The notes beneath the pieces are model-generated. The model had not been told where the DNA came from, ran no database searches, and saw only the letters and a program-made list of their open reading frames with translations. A DNA stretch of 64,000 bases from Pontimicrobium sp. SW4 (GTDB taxonomy: Bacteria > Bacteroidota > Bacteroidia > Flavobacteriales > Flavobacteriaceae), in the NCBI RefSeq assembly GCF_039954625.1, contig NZ_CP157199.1, positions 1,178,001 through 1,242,000 on the forward strand, given 5' to 3'. The number at the start of each line of letters is the position of its first letter. Position 1 is the first letter of the stretch. This document shows positions 1 through 8,790 of this stretch, in pieces. The position numbers were made by a program, and so were the translations under genes.

Positions 1-102
1 GGTGTACCAACTATGCTATTGTTTAAAAAAGGAAAACAAGTTTGGCGACAGTCTGGTGTACTCCAAAAAAACGAGATTATAAATGTTGTAAAATCATACT
101 AA
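1..102 (+). CDS. thioredoxin family protein, C-terminal fragment
   Basis: The window opens inside this gene, and only the last 33 codons before TAA are present. The fragment starts GVPTMLLFKKGKQVWR. This is the end of a thioredoxin fold: the cis-proline loop (Val-Pro-Thr) followed by the last two beta strands and the C-terminal helix. The CXXC active site would lie outside the window, so oxidoreductase activity is inferred from the fold only. It is followed at 118 by a Crp/Fnr-type box that starts the next transcript. Confidence 0.75.
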   Translation, partial: GVPTMLLFKKGKQVWRQSGVLQKNEIINVVKSY

Positions 103-117
103 TAAATCATCTCTTTA

Positions 118-160
118 TGAGGAATATCATTTTATAATATTAGGTTCAGCACTATTTTTG
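118..160 (+). promoter_or_regulatory. Crp/Fnr-type box plus -7 element for the WG-repeat gene
   Basis: A box TGAG-GAAT-ATCA (118-129) has one half-site base off the TGAT-N4-ATCA consensus of this region. A perfect -7 element TATTTTTG (153-160) is centred exactly 33 bases downstream. The predicted transcript start is near 165, leaving a leader of about 23 bases before the ATG at 188. Confidence 0.65.
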
Positions 161-187
161 AGTTACTAATTATAAAATGATATAATC

Positions 188-799
188 ATGAAAAAAATAA
201 TTATGTTTACGCTACTAGTTCTTATTTCTGTTAGTAGCTTTACACAAACTACAGAAAACTTAGACTATATTTCACCTTTTACCGAGGGTATTGCTGCCAT
301 CAAAAAAGATAATCAATGGGCATTTATTAATAAAGATGGTGATATTATTGTAAAATTTAGAAATGATTTAGTGACTACTAAATCTCCCGATGGTGATTAT
401 CCTATTTTTAAAAATGGAAGGTGTTTAATTGTAAATAAAAAAAATGGGATTTCATATTTTGGATACATAAACACTTTTGGTAAAACAGTTATTGAACCTC
501 GTTTTTTAAATGCTACAAATTTTAAAAATAATACTGCAACAGTATTAGAACTTAAAAAAGAAGAAATTGGTAAAAATATAGCTTTAGATAAAGTTGTTGT
601 ATACTATAAATATTATGAAGTGACTATAGATAGAGATGGTAATGTAAAAAACTATCTAACTCAAAAGGGTAACAATGTTGTTTTAGACAAAAAGTTTTTA
701 CGTAACCCACCAAAATTTACATCAAAGCAAATTTCAGACAATCTTGTAGCTACTAAAAATGAAAAAGGAAAGTGGACAATAAAAAAAATTATTGAGTAG
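188..799 (+). CDS. WG-repeat protein, exported
   Basis: This 203-residue protein has an N-terminal signal peptide (hydrophobic segment, residues 4-18, then Phe-Thr-Gln). WG/KWG-type beta repeats follow, in which an aromatic-Ile-Asn-x-Asp/Phe-Gly-x-x-Ile/Val pattern recurs (around residues 45-55 and 93-105). Such repeats are widespread in Bacteroidota envelope proteins and have no defined activity. It stands 11 bases ahead of the M50 protease gene and is probably co-transcribed with it and the ABC exporter genes. Its promoter carries a Crp/Fnr-type box. The substrate or partner is unknown. Confidence 0.7.
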   Translation: MKKIIMFTLLVLISVSSFTQTTENLDYISPFTEGIAAIKKDNQWAFINKDGDIIVKFRNDLVTTKSPDGDYPIFKNGRCLIVNKKNGISYFGYINTFGKTVIEPRFLNATNFKNNTATVLELKKEEIGKNIALDKVVVYYKYYEVTIDRDGNVKNYLTQKGNNVVLDKKFLRNPPKFTSKQISDNLVATKNEKGKWTIKKIIE

Positions 800-810
800 A
801 ATCATTCATA

Positions 811-1896
811 ATGAAAGCAAGTTTAAATTTGGGGAGTATTTCTGGGATAAAAATAATAGTACACTGGACATTTTTCTTTTTAATCCTGTGGATAGTTTTT
901 GATGAACTAAAACGAGGAGGTACAGCCAAAAGCATTTTGTTTAATGTAGCTTTTGTCTTAGCTGTTTTTATGTGTGTTGTATTGCATGAACTAGGGCATG
1001 CCTTTATGGCCAAACGTTTTGGAGTCAATACAAAAAAAATTACTTTACTTCCTATTGGTGGTATGGCGAGTTTAGATAAAATCCCTGAGTCACCTAAACA
1101 AGAACTTATGGTTGTGATTGCTGGGCCTTTGGTTAATGTAGCTATTGCAATTTTAATCTATTTATTTGTGCCTATTCATAAATTGGCAAATATCAATTTA
1201 ACCGAAAATTTAGAAACATTTAGCAAGCTTACATTACAAAATTTTTTACTTTACTTGTTTATTGTTAATGTAGGACTTGTAATATTTAATATTATTCCAG
1301 CATTTCCTATGGATGGAGGGCGTATTTTAAGAGCTTTATTGGCCATGAAAATAGATCGTGTAAGAGCAACACAAATTGCATCGAGCATTGGTCAAGTTTT
1401 TGCACTTGCTTTTTTGTTAATTGGGCTGTTGTATAATCCATTCTTGATATTTATAGCGCTTTTTATTTTTTTAGGAGCTTATGGAGAAAATCAAATGGTG
1501 TTGCATTTATCCTTGCTTAAAGGGCATACTGTTGAAGATGCTATGATGACAAACATTACGGTATTTAAGCCCGAAGATTCTATTGATATTGTAGTTGATA
1601 AAATAATTTCTGGAACAGAAAACAACTTTGTGGTTGTTAAAGATTTGACCATTGTAGGATTGTTGTATCACAAGGACATTATAGACAACTCAAACAAAAA
1701 TATATTTGTAAAGGATATCATGGATACTAACTTTAAAGAACTTGATGTTAATGATGACCTTAAAGAAGTTTACACCTTGATACAAAGTAAAAGAAAATCG
1801 TTTTTTCCTGTTCTGGAAAATGAAAAACTTGTTGGAGCAATAGATAGTATTAATTTAAATGAATATATATTGTTACAATCTAAATTAGTTTATTGA
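811..1896 (+). CDS. site-2 protease family (M50) membrane metalloprotease with CBS pair
   Basis: This 361-residue polytopic membrane protease has the zinc motif HELGH at residues 59-63 and the second-ligand motif PAFPMDGGR with Asp168, so both catalytic signatures are intact. About six hydrophobic segments fill residues 15-220. The C-terminal third (about 235-355) is a pair of CBS modules, as in the SpoIVFB-like bacterial S2P subgroup. Members cut membrane-anchored regulators or remnant signal peptides; the target here is unknown. The next gene begins 3 bases after its stop, so this is part of one operon with the ABC exporter genes. Confidence 0.88.
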   Translation: MKASLNLGSISGIKIIVHWTFFFLILWIVFDELKRGGTAKSILFNVAFVLAVFMCVVLHELGHAFMAKRFGVNTKKITLLPIGGMASLDKIPESPKQELMVVIAGPLVNVAIAILIYLFVPIHKLANINLTENLETFSKLTLQNFLLYLFIVNVGLVIFNIIPAFPMDGGRILRALLAMKIDRVRATQIASSIGQVFALAFLLIGLLYNPFLIFIALFIFLGAYGENQMVLHLSLLKGHTVEDAMMTNITVFKPEDSIDIVVDKIISGTENNFVVVKDLTIVGLLYHKDIIDNSNKNIFVKDIMDTNFKELDVNDDLKEVYTLIQSKRKSFFPVLENEKLVGAIDSINLNEYILLQSKLVY

Positions 1897-1898
1897 GT

Positions 1899-2978
1899 AT
1901 GAAATTAATTCGCATTTTTATTATTTCATTAATTATTTTATCCTGCTCTTTAGAGCAGGATAAAATTCTTCCAGCAGAAACTACTTTAACAGAATCGGTC
2001 TATTCATCTGTAACTATTCAACCAGATAGTTTGTATCAAGCTTATGCAATTGTAGCAGGTATTTTAGATGCTAATTTAGTAGATGAAGGCGCATTGGTTT
2101 CAAAGGGAGAAACGATTATGCAAATTATTAATAACACGCCAAAGCTTAATTCACAAAACGCAAAGTTTGCACTGAATTTAGCAAAAGAAAATTATAATGG
2201 TAGTGCAGCTATTTTAAGTAGCATTGAAGAAGAAATAGCTGCTTCTAAACTAAAATGCAAGAATGATTCCATTAATTATTTTAGGCAAAAAAACCTATGG
2301 GACAAGAATATTGGTTCTAAAGCTGAGTTTGATGCAAGAAAGTTAAACTACGATTTAGCGTCAAACAATCTAAAACTATTGAGGAGTAAGTATAACAGGA
2401 CAAAGAATGAGTTGTTAACTGCTGTAAAACAAGCTCAAAACAACTATCAAACATCATTAATAGCAACCAAGGATTTCGCAGTTAAAAGTAAAATAAATGG
2501 TAAAGTTTATGCATTATATAAGGAGCCTGGAGAAATTGTTACAACTATGGAACCTTTAGCGGCAATTGGTAGTGCTACTAATTTTATTATCGAAATGTTG
2601 GTAGACGAAGTAGATATTGTACAAATTAGTGAAGAGCAAGATGTTTTAATCAATTTAGATGCTTATTCAGATAAGGTTTTTAATGGGAAAGTATCTAAAA
2701 TATATCCTCAAAAAGACCAACGAAATCAAACCTTTAAGGTAGAGGCTGTTTTTGAGAATCCTCCAGAAGTCTTATATCCTGGACTTTCAGGTGAGGCCAA
2801 CATAGTAATTGCTACAAAAAACAAGGTGTTATCGATTCCAAAATCTTACATTATTGATGGAAATAAAGTCAAAACAGATGAAGGATTGGTTACCATCACA
2901 ACAGGCTTGCAAAACATGGAACTCATAGAAGTGCTTACTGGAATTACCAAAGACACATATATTTATAACCCAAAATAA
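1899..2978 (+). CDS. HlyD/MacA-like periplasmic adaptor lipoprotein of an ABC exporter
   Basis: This 359-residue membrane-fusion protein begins with a lipoprotein signal (ILSCS lipobox, Cys near residue 17). A biotinyl-lipoyl-like half motif, a long helical hairpin (about residues 85-190), a second lipoyl half and a beta-barrel domain follow, the usual order of MacA/HlyD adaptors. An in-frame TTG lies two codons upstream at 1893 and overlaps the previous stop; ATG 1899 is the better start because it begins the signal peptide. The permease and ATPase genes follow directly, which defines a tripartite exporter without its own TolC. Confidence 0.85.
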   Translation: MKLIRIFIISLIILSCSLEQDKILPAETTLTESVYSSVTIQPDSLYQAYAIVAGILDANLVDEGALVSKGETIMQIINNTPKLNSQNAKFALNLAKENYNGSAAILSSIEEEIAASKLKCKNDSINYFRQKNLWDKNIGSKAEFDARKLNYDLASNNLKLLRSKYNRTKNELLTAVKQAQNNYQTSLIATKDFAVKSKINGKVYALYKEPGEIVTTMEPLAAIGSATNFIIEMLVDEVDIVQISEEQDVLINLDAYSDKVFNGKVSKIYPQKDQRNQTFKVEAVFENPPEVLYPGLSGEANIVIATKNKVLSIPKSYIIDGNKVKTDEGLVTITTGLQNMELIEVLTGITKDTYIYNPK

Positions 2979-4240
2979 TGGCAAACTGGAGCGTCATACT
3001 AAACATTGCCAAAACCCATTTGCTAACAAAGATTAAGCAAACATCTACAGCTGCTCTAGGTGTTACTTTTGGAATTGGTGCTTACATTACTTTAGTATGT
3101 TTTATGACTGGATTGAATAGCATGTTAGATGATTTAATATTAAATCAAACGCCACATATTCATGTTTATAATGAGATTGAACCCTCAAAAAAGCAACCTA
3201 TTTCACTATATGAGAATGTAGAAGGAAGCTTTAATGTCGTGCATTCCATTAAGCCCAAACTAAGTCAAAAAAAAATTCATAATGCTTTGCCAATTATAAA
3301 GTATTTGGAAGAGAATCCTAATGTGCGAGGTGCACTTCCTCAAATAAAAACACAAATATTTTATATAGCAGGTTCAATAGAATTGGGAGGTAATCTCACA
3401 GGTATTAACGCCATTGATGAAGCTAATCTTTTTAATATGGGAGATTATATTGTAGAAGGTTCTGCCGAAGATTTACAAAATACAGATAATGGTATTTTGC
3501 TTGGTATTGGCATAGCAAATAAAATGTCTTTAAAAGTTGGTGATCGTGTACAAATAAGTCCTATAAATGGCGGTATTTTCCCATTAAAAATAGTTGGTTT
3601 TTATCAAAGTGGCATAGCCGATTTAGATGCTATTCAAAGTTTTACCAATATTAAAACAGTACAACGTATTTTAGGTGAAGCCAATAATTATATTACCGAT
3701 ATTAATGTGAAGTTGTATGATATTGAACAAGCAATTCCAATGTCAAAAAAAATAGAGCAGCAGTTTAACCTTACTGCTATGGATATTAAAACTGCAAATG
3801 CACAATTTGAAACAGGAACAACTATTAGAAACCTTATTACGTATGCTGTTTCTATAACACTACTTATTGTCGCAGGGTTTGGTATTTATAATATACTAAA
3901 TATGCTTATTTATGAAAAAATGAATGACATTGCTATACTAAAAGCTACAGGTTTTTCGGGTAAGGATGTACAACTTATATTTATGAGTCAAGCAATTATT
4001 ATTGGTTTTGTTGGAGGTGTTTTAGGGTTGCTTATTGGTTATGGCTTGGTAAGTTTAATAGATACAATTCCGTTTAAAACAGAAGCGTTACCTACTGTAG
4101 AAACTTATCCAATAAATATGAATCCTTTGTTTTTTATAATTGGTTTTTCATTTGCCATGCTTTCAACCTTTTTAGCAGGTTATCTACCATCAAAAAAAGC
4201 TAAAAAAATCGACCCAGTACGAATAATAAGAGGGCAGTAA
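2978..4240 (+). CDS. MacB/LolE-like ABC transporter permease (FtsX family)
   Basis: This 420-residue permease has one N-terminal membrane segment (about residues 22-45), a large periplasmic MacB_PCD domain, and three C-terminal segments of the FtsX fold (about 285-310, 333-360, 382-405). The end reads KKAKKIDPVRIIRGQ, the conserved tail of this family. Its ATG overlaps the adaptor's TAA by one base and the ATPase gene starts one base after its stop, so the three proteins are translated together. The family moves lipoproteins, peptides or drugs by mechanotransmission; the substrate is not evident. Confidence 0.88.
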   Translation: MANWSVILNIAKTHLLTKIKQTSTAALGVTFGIGAYITLVCFMTGLNSMLDDLILNQTPHIHVYNEIEPSKKQPISLYENVEGSFNVVHSIKPKLSQKKIHNALPIIKYLEENPNVRGALPQIKTQIFYIAGSIELGGNLTGINAIDEANLFNMGDYIVEGSAEDLQNTDNGILLGIGIANKMSLKVGDRVQISPINGGIFPLKIVGFYQSGIADLDAIQSFTNIKTVQRILGEANNYITDINVKLYDIEQAIPMSKKIEQQFNLTAMDIKTANAQFETGTTIRNLITYAVSITLLIVAGFGIYNILNMLIYEKMNDIAILKATGFSGKDVQLIFMSQAIIIGFVGGVLGLLIGYGLVSLIDTIPFKTEALPTVETYPINMNPLFFIIGFSFAMLSTFLAGYLPSKKAKKIDPVRIIRGQ

Positions 4241-4241
4241 C

Positions 4242-4916
4242 ATGAGTATTGTATTAGAAGCAAAACATATTAATAAATACTTTAGGAAACCTGTGATGTT
4301 TCATGTTTTAAAAGATATTAATTTTGAGATTAAAAAAGGTGAATTTGCTTCAATAATGGGAAAATCAGGTTGTGGGAAATCGACATTACTCTATATTCTC
4401 TCTACAATGGATACAGATTATGAAGGAGAACTTTTTTTAAATAACAAACTTATTACTAATCAAAGTAGAGATAATCTTTCTTACATAAGAAATAAAAGTA
4501 TTGGTTTTGTATTTCAATTTCATTATTTGTTATCGGAGTTTTCAGTGTTGGAAAATGTGATGCTTCCTGCCAAAAAATTAGCCGAAAAATCACATCAAGA
4601 AATAGAGTGTGATGCAATAGAGAAGTTAAAAATGCTCAACATTGGTCATCTAGCAAAAAAACGCGCATCGCGAATTTCTGGTGGCGAAAAGCAACGAGTT
4701 GCTATAGCTAGAGCACTTATTAATAATCCCTCAATTATAATGGGAGATGAACCTACTGGGAATTTGGATAGTCATAACGCTGAAAATGTATTCAACATAT
4801 TTGAGCGATTAAGCAACGAGCAAGGTCTTTCACTTTTAGTAGTTACACATGATAAAGATTTTGCGAAAAAGACCGATAGAATCATACAGATGGAAGATGG
4901 TAAAATTATAGTTTGA
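4242..4916 (+). CDS. ABC transporter ATP-binding protein, MacB/LolD type
   Basis: This 224-residue nucleotide-binding subunit has Walker A GKSGCGKST (about residues 39-47), the signature ISGGEKQR, Walker B IIMGDEPTGNLD and the switch histidine in VVTHD. The length fits a stand-alone LolD/MacB-type ATPase. It is the last gene of the adaptor-permease-ATPase set and is followed by an 80-base gap that holds a new promoter for the chaperone genes. All catalytic motifs are intact, so the exporter should be functional. Confidence 0.92.
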   Translation: MSIVLEAKHINKYFRKPVMFHVLKDINFEIKKGEFASIMGKSGCGKSTLLYILSTMDTDYEGELFLNNKLITNQSRDNLSYIRNKSIGFVFQFHYLLSEFSVLENVMLPAKKLAEKSHQEIECDAIEKLKMLNIGHLAKKRASRISGGEKQRVAIARALINNPSIIMGDEPTGNLDSHNAENVFNIFERLSNEQGLSLLVVTHDKDFAKKTDRIIQMEDGKIIV

Positions 4917-4935
4917 GCAAACCAAAAGCTTTAGA

Positions 4936-4978
4936 TGACTAATGTCATTTTATGATTTTTAAATTAGAACTATATTGT
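4936..4978 (+). promoter_or_regulatory. Crp/Fnr-type box plus -7 element for the DnaJ/CbpM operon
   Basis: A symmetric box TGAC-TAAT-GTCA (4936-4947) has the same spacing as the consensus of this region but C/G at the inner position. The -7 element TATATTGT (4971-4978) is centred exactly 33 bases downstream. The predicted start near 4983 gives a leader of about 15 bases. Confidence 0.55.
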
Positions 4979-4997
4979 TACTTAAATCATCATTATA

Positions 4998-5876
4998 ATG
5001 GCCTTTATAGATTATTATAAAATATTGGAAGTATCCAAAAACGCTAGCGAGAAAGATATAAAAAAGGCTTATCGGAAATTGGCACGTAAGTATCATCCAG
5101 ATTTAAACCCTAACGACAAGGTTGCCGAAAAAAAATTCAAAGAAATTAACGAAGCCAATGAAGTATTAAGCAACCCTGAAAATAGAAAGAAGTACGACCA
5201 ATATGGTGAACATTGGCAAAATGCTGAAGCTTATGAGAAAGCAAAACAGCAACAGCAGTATTCTCAACAATATAGTACTCAAGGACACTCTGAACAAGAT
5301 TTCTCAGATTTTTTTGAGTCTATGTTCGGTGGTAGAGCATCAAGAACACAAGGAAGACAAGCCAAATTTAGAGGACAGGATTTTAATGCCGAATTACAGC
5401 TGGATCTTAAAGATGTTTACACTACCCATAAACGCACCTTAACTGTTAGCAATAAAAATATTCGCATTACCATTCCTGCAGGAGTAGAGAATGGTCAAGT
5501 CATTAAGATAAAAGGACATGGAGGTAAAGGTATTAATGGAGGTCCAAATGGCGATTTGTACATTCAGTTTTCAATTGTTAATTCAACACAATTTAAAAGA
5601 GATGGTGATAATTTATATACCTCGATAGATTTAGATTTGTATAAAGCACTCTTGGGTGGAGAGATTACTGTAAACACTTTTGATGGAAAAGTGAAGTTGA
5701 CTGTAAAACCAGAAACCCAAAACGGAACAAAAGTAAAACTTAAGGGCAAAGGTTTCCCAGTATATAAAAAACAAGGGCAATTTGGTGACTTATATGTTAC
5801 TTATAATATTAAAACACCAACAAACCTTTCAGCCAAAGAAAAAGAACTCTTTACAGAATTAGCAAAATTGAGATAA
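4998..5876 (+). CDS. DnaJ-like co-chaperone (CbpA type)
   Basis: This 292-residue Hsp40 has an N-terminal J domain with the HPD tripeptide at residues 33-35, which stimulates DnaK. A Gln-rich and Gly/Phe-type linker (about 75-115) and the two beta-barrel client-binding domains of the DnaJ C-terminus follow. There is no zinc-finger cysteine cluster, so it is the CbpA/DnaJ2 class and not canonical DnaJ. A CbpM-type gene begins one base after the stop, which supports the assignment. It acts in the cytoplasm. The upstream box suggests control by the local Crp/Fnr-type regulator. Confidence 0.9.
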   Translation: MAFIDYYKILEVSKNASEKDIKKAYRKLARKYHPDLNPNDKVAEKKFKEINEANEVLSNPENRKKYDQYGEHWQNAEAYEKAKQQQQYSQQYSTQGHSEQDFSDFFESMFGGRASRTQGRQAKFRGQDFNAELQLDLKDVYTTHKRTLTVSNKNIRITIPAGVENGQVIKIKGHGGKGINGGPNGDLYIQFSIVNSTQFKRDGDNLYTSIDLDLYKALLGGEITVNTFDGKVKLTVKPETQNGTKVKLKGKGFPVYKKQGQFGDLYVTYNIKTPTNLSAKEKELFTELAKLR

Positions 5877-5877
5877 T

Positions 5878-6177
5878 ATGGAAACCACAAAATTAATTTC
5901 AATACAACAGTTTTGTAAGTATTATAATGTTCCTAAAACATTTATTAATGCTTTGCATGAGTATGAATTGGTTGAAATAATAGTCGCTAATGATGAAAAT
6001 TATTTAAAAACCGCACAACTCAATGAAGTTGAAAAAATGATGCGATTACACTACGATCTTGATATAAACCTTGAAGGTATTGACGCTATTTATAATTTAT
6101 TAAAACAAGTGGAGACTTTACAAGATGAAATTGTAACACTAAAGAACAGGTTGGATTTTTACGAAAATTTCAAATGA
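5878..6177 (+). CDS. cbpM: chaperone modulator CbpM family protein
   Basis: This 99-residue protein has a MerR-like N-terminal helix-turn-helix fold (residues 5-60) and a C-terminal coiled-coil (about 65-95), the layout of CbpM. In enterobacteria CbpM binds the J domain of CbpA and restrains it. Placement directly behind the CbpA-type gene matches that pairing. The sequence is divergent from the proteobacterial proteins, so the partner relation is inferred mainly from order and fold. Confidence 0.8.
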   Translation: METTKLISIQQFCKYYNVPKTFINALHEYELVEIIVANDENYLKTAQLNEVEKMMRLHYDLDINLEGIDAIYNLLKQVETLQDEIVTLKNRLDFYENFK

Positions 6178-6200
6178 TTTTCAACCATAAAATATAAATA

Positions 6201-6222
6201 AAAAGGTAAATAACTACCCTTT
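6201..6222 (-). terminator. terminator of the minus-strand lipoprotein pair
   Basis: An eight-base-pair stem (6201-6208 with 6215-6222, one G-U pair on the minus strand) has a six-base loop and is followed on the minus strand by T-rich sequence. It lies between the converging cbpM and 6270 genes and suits the minus-strand transcript better. Confidence 0.4.
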
Positions 6223-6269
6223 GAGTATGAAGTATTGAGAGTTAAAAACAGAAACAAATAAGCTAAAAG

Positions 6270-6638
6270 TTAACTCTTGCGCCTGCTTTTTATTGGAGTT
6301 CTCGTTCTCGAATGGTATTCTTTAATGTCGTTGCCATAATAATTTTCAACTCTAACTTGTTTTGTTCGCCTTAGATTAATACCATTAAATCTTGTTGGCA
6401 ATACATTTACGGTTATCCAAGCACCATTATCAAGATAAATGTACTTACGTAAAGTTAAATCGTAATAAATAGTATAATCTGGAAAGTAAACATATCTAAC
6501 ATTAACAACTCTGTTGGGATAAAACCATGGTGGTGTTGGGTGGCTTGGTCTGGATGAAATAATAACTGGACCACAATTTTCTAGACTTAAAAAAGCACCA
6601 AGTAAAAAGACGATACTTATAAATTTTGCTTTTTTCAT
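6270..6638 (-). CDS. hypothetical exported protein, probable lipoprotein
   Basis: This 122-residue protein has a hydrophobic N-terminus ending Leu-Glu-Asn-Cys-Gly, an imperfect lipobox with Cys22. The mature part is rich in Tyr, Arg and Pro, with a pattern Tyr-Tyr-Asp-Leu...Tyr-Ile-Tyr-Leu-Asp-Asn-Gly-Ala-Trp-Ile that recurs in small flavobacterial envelope proteins. I do not recognise a named family. It overlaps the preceding lipoprotein gene by four bases (ATGA), so the two are co-translated and probably work together. Confidence 0.65.
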   Translation of the reverse strand: MKKAKFISIVFLLGAFLSLENCGPVIISSRPSHPTPPWFYPNRVVNVRYVYFPDYTIYYDLTLRKYIYLDNGAWITVNVLPTRFNGINLRRTKQVRVENYYGNDIKEYHSRTRTPIKSRRKS

Positions 6639-7276
6639 GGCATATAATTTTCATTGATTATTCGTTTTTCTTCTAGGGATTTAATAATAGCAGTTACATA
6701 ATTTGTAACAGTAGTATTAATTCGTTTAGGGTCTACAATATCATAGGATGCTACCCAAACTAATGACTTATCGTTATTCTCTTTTAAATTATATAATGAG
6801 GTTTCTATATGGTAAATATCATATTTGTTATAATAGCCTTCAACTAGATAAACATCTTGAACCAAATAATAATAAAGACCAAAACGTCTCCAATAATAAT
6901 CTCTTCGGTAGGTGTCACCACTATAAGATACCTTTTCATCTATACCTTTTACTGCGGAAATTAAAATCGCATCAAATCCTTCATTGGAGATTCTTTTTAT
7001 TTCGTTTTCAATATCTCCTTCGGTTTGTTTTAAACTGGTAAAAGTAGGTTTAAAGACATCATAACTTTCAACAGCATCAATACCTCTGTTTGTAAATTCT
7101 GTTTTTAGTTGTTCTTCAAACATTTTTCGTGCAATCAAATTGCCGGTAAGACCTACAATAAGTACTTTTTTTGGTTGATAATTTGTGTATTCTTTATTAA
7201 CCCAAGTATCTGTCATTTTTATTGTTGTACAACTTGTGAGCAGCAATACTATTACGATATAGTAAAATGATTTCAT
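6635..7276 (-). CDS. uncharacterised lipoprotein
   Basis: This 213-residue protein has a clear lipoprotein signal (LLLTSCTT, Cys16). The mature part begins with a conserved-looking TDTWVNKEY segment. An alpha/beta domain follows (KKVLIVGLTGNLIARKMFEEQL, then a region resembling a helix-strand pair around DAILISAVKGID), similar in outline to DUF4136-type or CsgG-like lipoproteins, but I cannot assign it. It is first of two overlapping genes and its promoter carries a perfect box at 7330. A role at the inner face of the outer membrane is inferred from the lipobox only. Confidence 0.65.
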   Translation of the reverse strand: MKSFYYIVIVLLLTSCTTIKMTDTWVNKEYTNYQPKKVLIVGLTGNLIARKMFEEQLKTEFTNRGIDAVESYDVFKPTFTSLKQTEGDIENEIKRISNEGFDAILISAVKGIDEKVSYSGDTYRRDYYWRRFGLYYYLVQDVYLVEGYYNKYDIYHIETSLYNLKENNDKSLVWVASYDIVDPKRINTTVTNYVTAIIKSLEEKRIINENYMP

Positions 7277-7298
7277 GGCTTCAATTTTTTTTATAGCG

Positions 7299-7341
7299 TA
7301 AAATTATTCCATGTGCGTTAGTATAGCAATGATATATATCA
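7299..7341 (-). promoter_or_regulatory. Crp/Fnr-type box plus -7 element for the lipoprotein operon
   Basis: A perfect palindrome TGAT-ATAT-ATCA lies at 7330-7341. On the minus strand the -7 element TAATTTTA (7306 to 7299) is centred exactly 33 bases downstream, giving a start near 7294 and a leader of about 18 bases before the start codon at 7276. The plus-strand efflux gene is 128 bases away and has its own operators. Confidence 0.75.
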
Positions 7342-7385
7342 GCCACTTTAGTTATTAATAAACACAAATTAGTTTATCAATTGTG

Positions 7386-7451
7386 GTAACATAAGTTACT
7401 TAATGAAGTAACATAGGTTACTGACTCTGCTTCTTTAAGAACTTAATTTTG
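7386..7451 (+). promoter_or_regulatory. double GTAAC-N4-GTTAC operator and -7 element of the RND efflux operon
   Basis: Two inverted repeats, GTAAC-ATAA-GTTAC (7386-7399) and GTAAC-ATAG-GTTAC (7408-7421), lie 22 bases (two helical turns) apart. The -7 element TAATTTTG (7444-7451) is centred 33 bases after the second repeat, the same geometry as the TGAT-N4-ATCA boxes, and no TTG -33 box is seen. An activator of the Crp/Fnr family with a different half-site is the simplest reading; a TetR-type repressor is the alternative. Confidence 0.65.
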
Positions 7452-7468
7452 CATCAAATTAAAAGATA

Positions 7469-8782
7469 ATGAAGCACAATACATACATATTAATCATCAT
7501 GCTTTTACTAATGACATCGGTAGTAAAGGCACAAAAAACTGTTCCAATTTCTAAAGCAGAGGTTTTAAATAGGGTTTCTAAGGAAAACTTATCAATAAAA
7601 ATTTCGGAACAGAAATTTTTTCAAGCTAGAGCAGACTATAGACAAACTAATGCTGTTTTTTTACCAAACATTACAGCATCCCATACTGGAATTCTAGCCA
7701 CAAACCCATTGATGGCTTTTGGTTCTAAATTAAACCAGGAAATTCTAACTCAAAACGATTTCAACCCTAGCTTGTTAAATGACCCTTCTCAAATTGAGAA
7801 TTATACAACCAAAATTGAGATTCAACAACCGCTAATTAATGTGGATGGCATTTATCAGCGTAAAGCTGCTAAGTCAAAAATGGAGGCTATGTCTTTGCAA
7901 ACCGAAAGAACTACAGACTATTTAATGTTTGAAGTCGATAAAGCTTATATGCAGCTACAATTGGCCTATAAAGGTGTAGATGTTTTAGAGCTAGCGTTGG
8001 AAACAGCTAATGAAAATAAAAAACTAGCTGATAATAGTTATAAGCAAGGTTATTTACAACGTGCCGATGTTTTGTCTGTTGAAGTTAGAGTTACTGAAAT
8101 TAAAAACCAATTACAAACAGCCAAAAGTAATGTGGAAAACGCATCAAACTATTTATCTTTTTTAATGAATACAAATACGAATGCTATTCTAAAACCAACA
8201 GATAGTTTAAAAGTTTCTAATGTTAATCTATATGCTAATAAAAGCATTACCGAAAATCGTTCTGATATTAAAGCAATGCAATTGGCTTTAGATGCTTATA
8301 AAGCGATGAATAAAGCTGATAAAATGGCTTTTCTTCCACGACTAAATGCTTTTGGAAGTTATGAGCTTTATGATGACAAAGTCTTCCAAGGTGGTGCAAA
8401 TGGCTATTTATTTGGTGCACAATTAAGTTGGAATATTTTTGAAGGTTCTAAACGTTTTGGAAAAGCACAAAAGAGCAAAGCAGAATTTGATAAGTCTAAG
8501 CTAGAGTATGAACAATATGTATCGCAAAGTAATTTAGAATTAAATAAAGCGAAGCGAATGCTAACCGATGCTGAAAACAGATTGAATTTAACACAATTAG
8601 CACTAGAACAATCTAAAGAATCCTTAAGGATTAGAATAGACAGGTTTGAAGAAGGATTAGAAAAAACGTCAGATTTGTTAGCAGTAGAAACGCAGTATGC
8701 TCAAAAGCAATTAAAGTATTATCAAACCATTTTCGAATACAATTACGCACAAGCATATTTACAATTTCTAACTAAAGAATAA
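7469..8782 (+). CDS. TolC family outer-membrane efflux protein
   Basis: This 437-residue protein has a signal peptide (to about Ala21-Gln22) and two homologous halves of long helices with the TolC/OEP repeat. The first half is about residues 30-230 and the second about 245-430. It forms the outer-membrane channel of the tripartite pump encoded by the next two genes, which follow at gaps of 8 bases each. No lipobox is present, unlike OprM-type channels. The operon is preceded by the double GTAAC operator. The substrate is unknown; the linked PII-like and DUF2892 genes hint at a metal, sulfur or nitrogen theme, which is inference. Confidence 0.9.
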   Translation: MKHNTYILIIMLLLMTSVVKAQKTVPISKAEVLNRVSKENLSIKISEQKFFQARADYRQTNAVFLPNITASHTGILATNPLMAFGSKLNQEILTQNDFNPSLLNDPSQIENYTTKIEIQQPLINVDGIYQRKAAKSKMEAMSLQTERTTDYLMFEVDKAYMQLQLAYKGVDVLELALETANENKKLADNSYKQGYLQRADVLSVEVRVTEIKNQLQTAKSNVENASNYLSFLMNTNTNAILKPTDSLKVSNVNLYANKSITENRSDIKAMQLALDAYKAMNKADKMAFLPRLNAFGSYELYDDKVFQGGANGYLFGAQLSWNIFEGSKRFGKAQKSKAEFDKSKLEYEQYVSQSNLELNKAKRMLTDAENRLNLTQLALEQSKESLRIRIDRFEEGLEKTSDLLAVETQYAQKQLKYYQTIFEYNYAQAYLQFLTKE

Positions 8783-8790
8783 TTATTAAG

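Noticed and set aside
178-188. TGAT-ATA-ATCA sequence at the start of the WG-repeat gene.
   Set aside because: The spacer is three bases, not four, and it overlaps the start codon, so it does not fit the box geometry.
6693-6709. GTTAC-N7-GTAAC palindrome resembling the pump operator.
   Set aside because: It is inside a coding region, in the opposite half-site order and with a different spacer.
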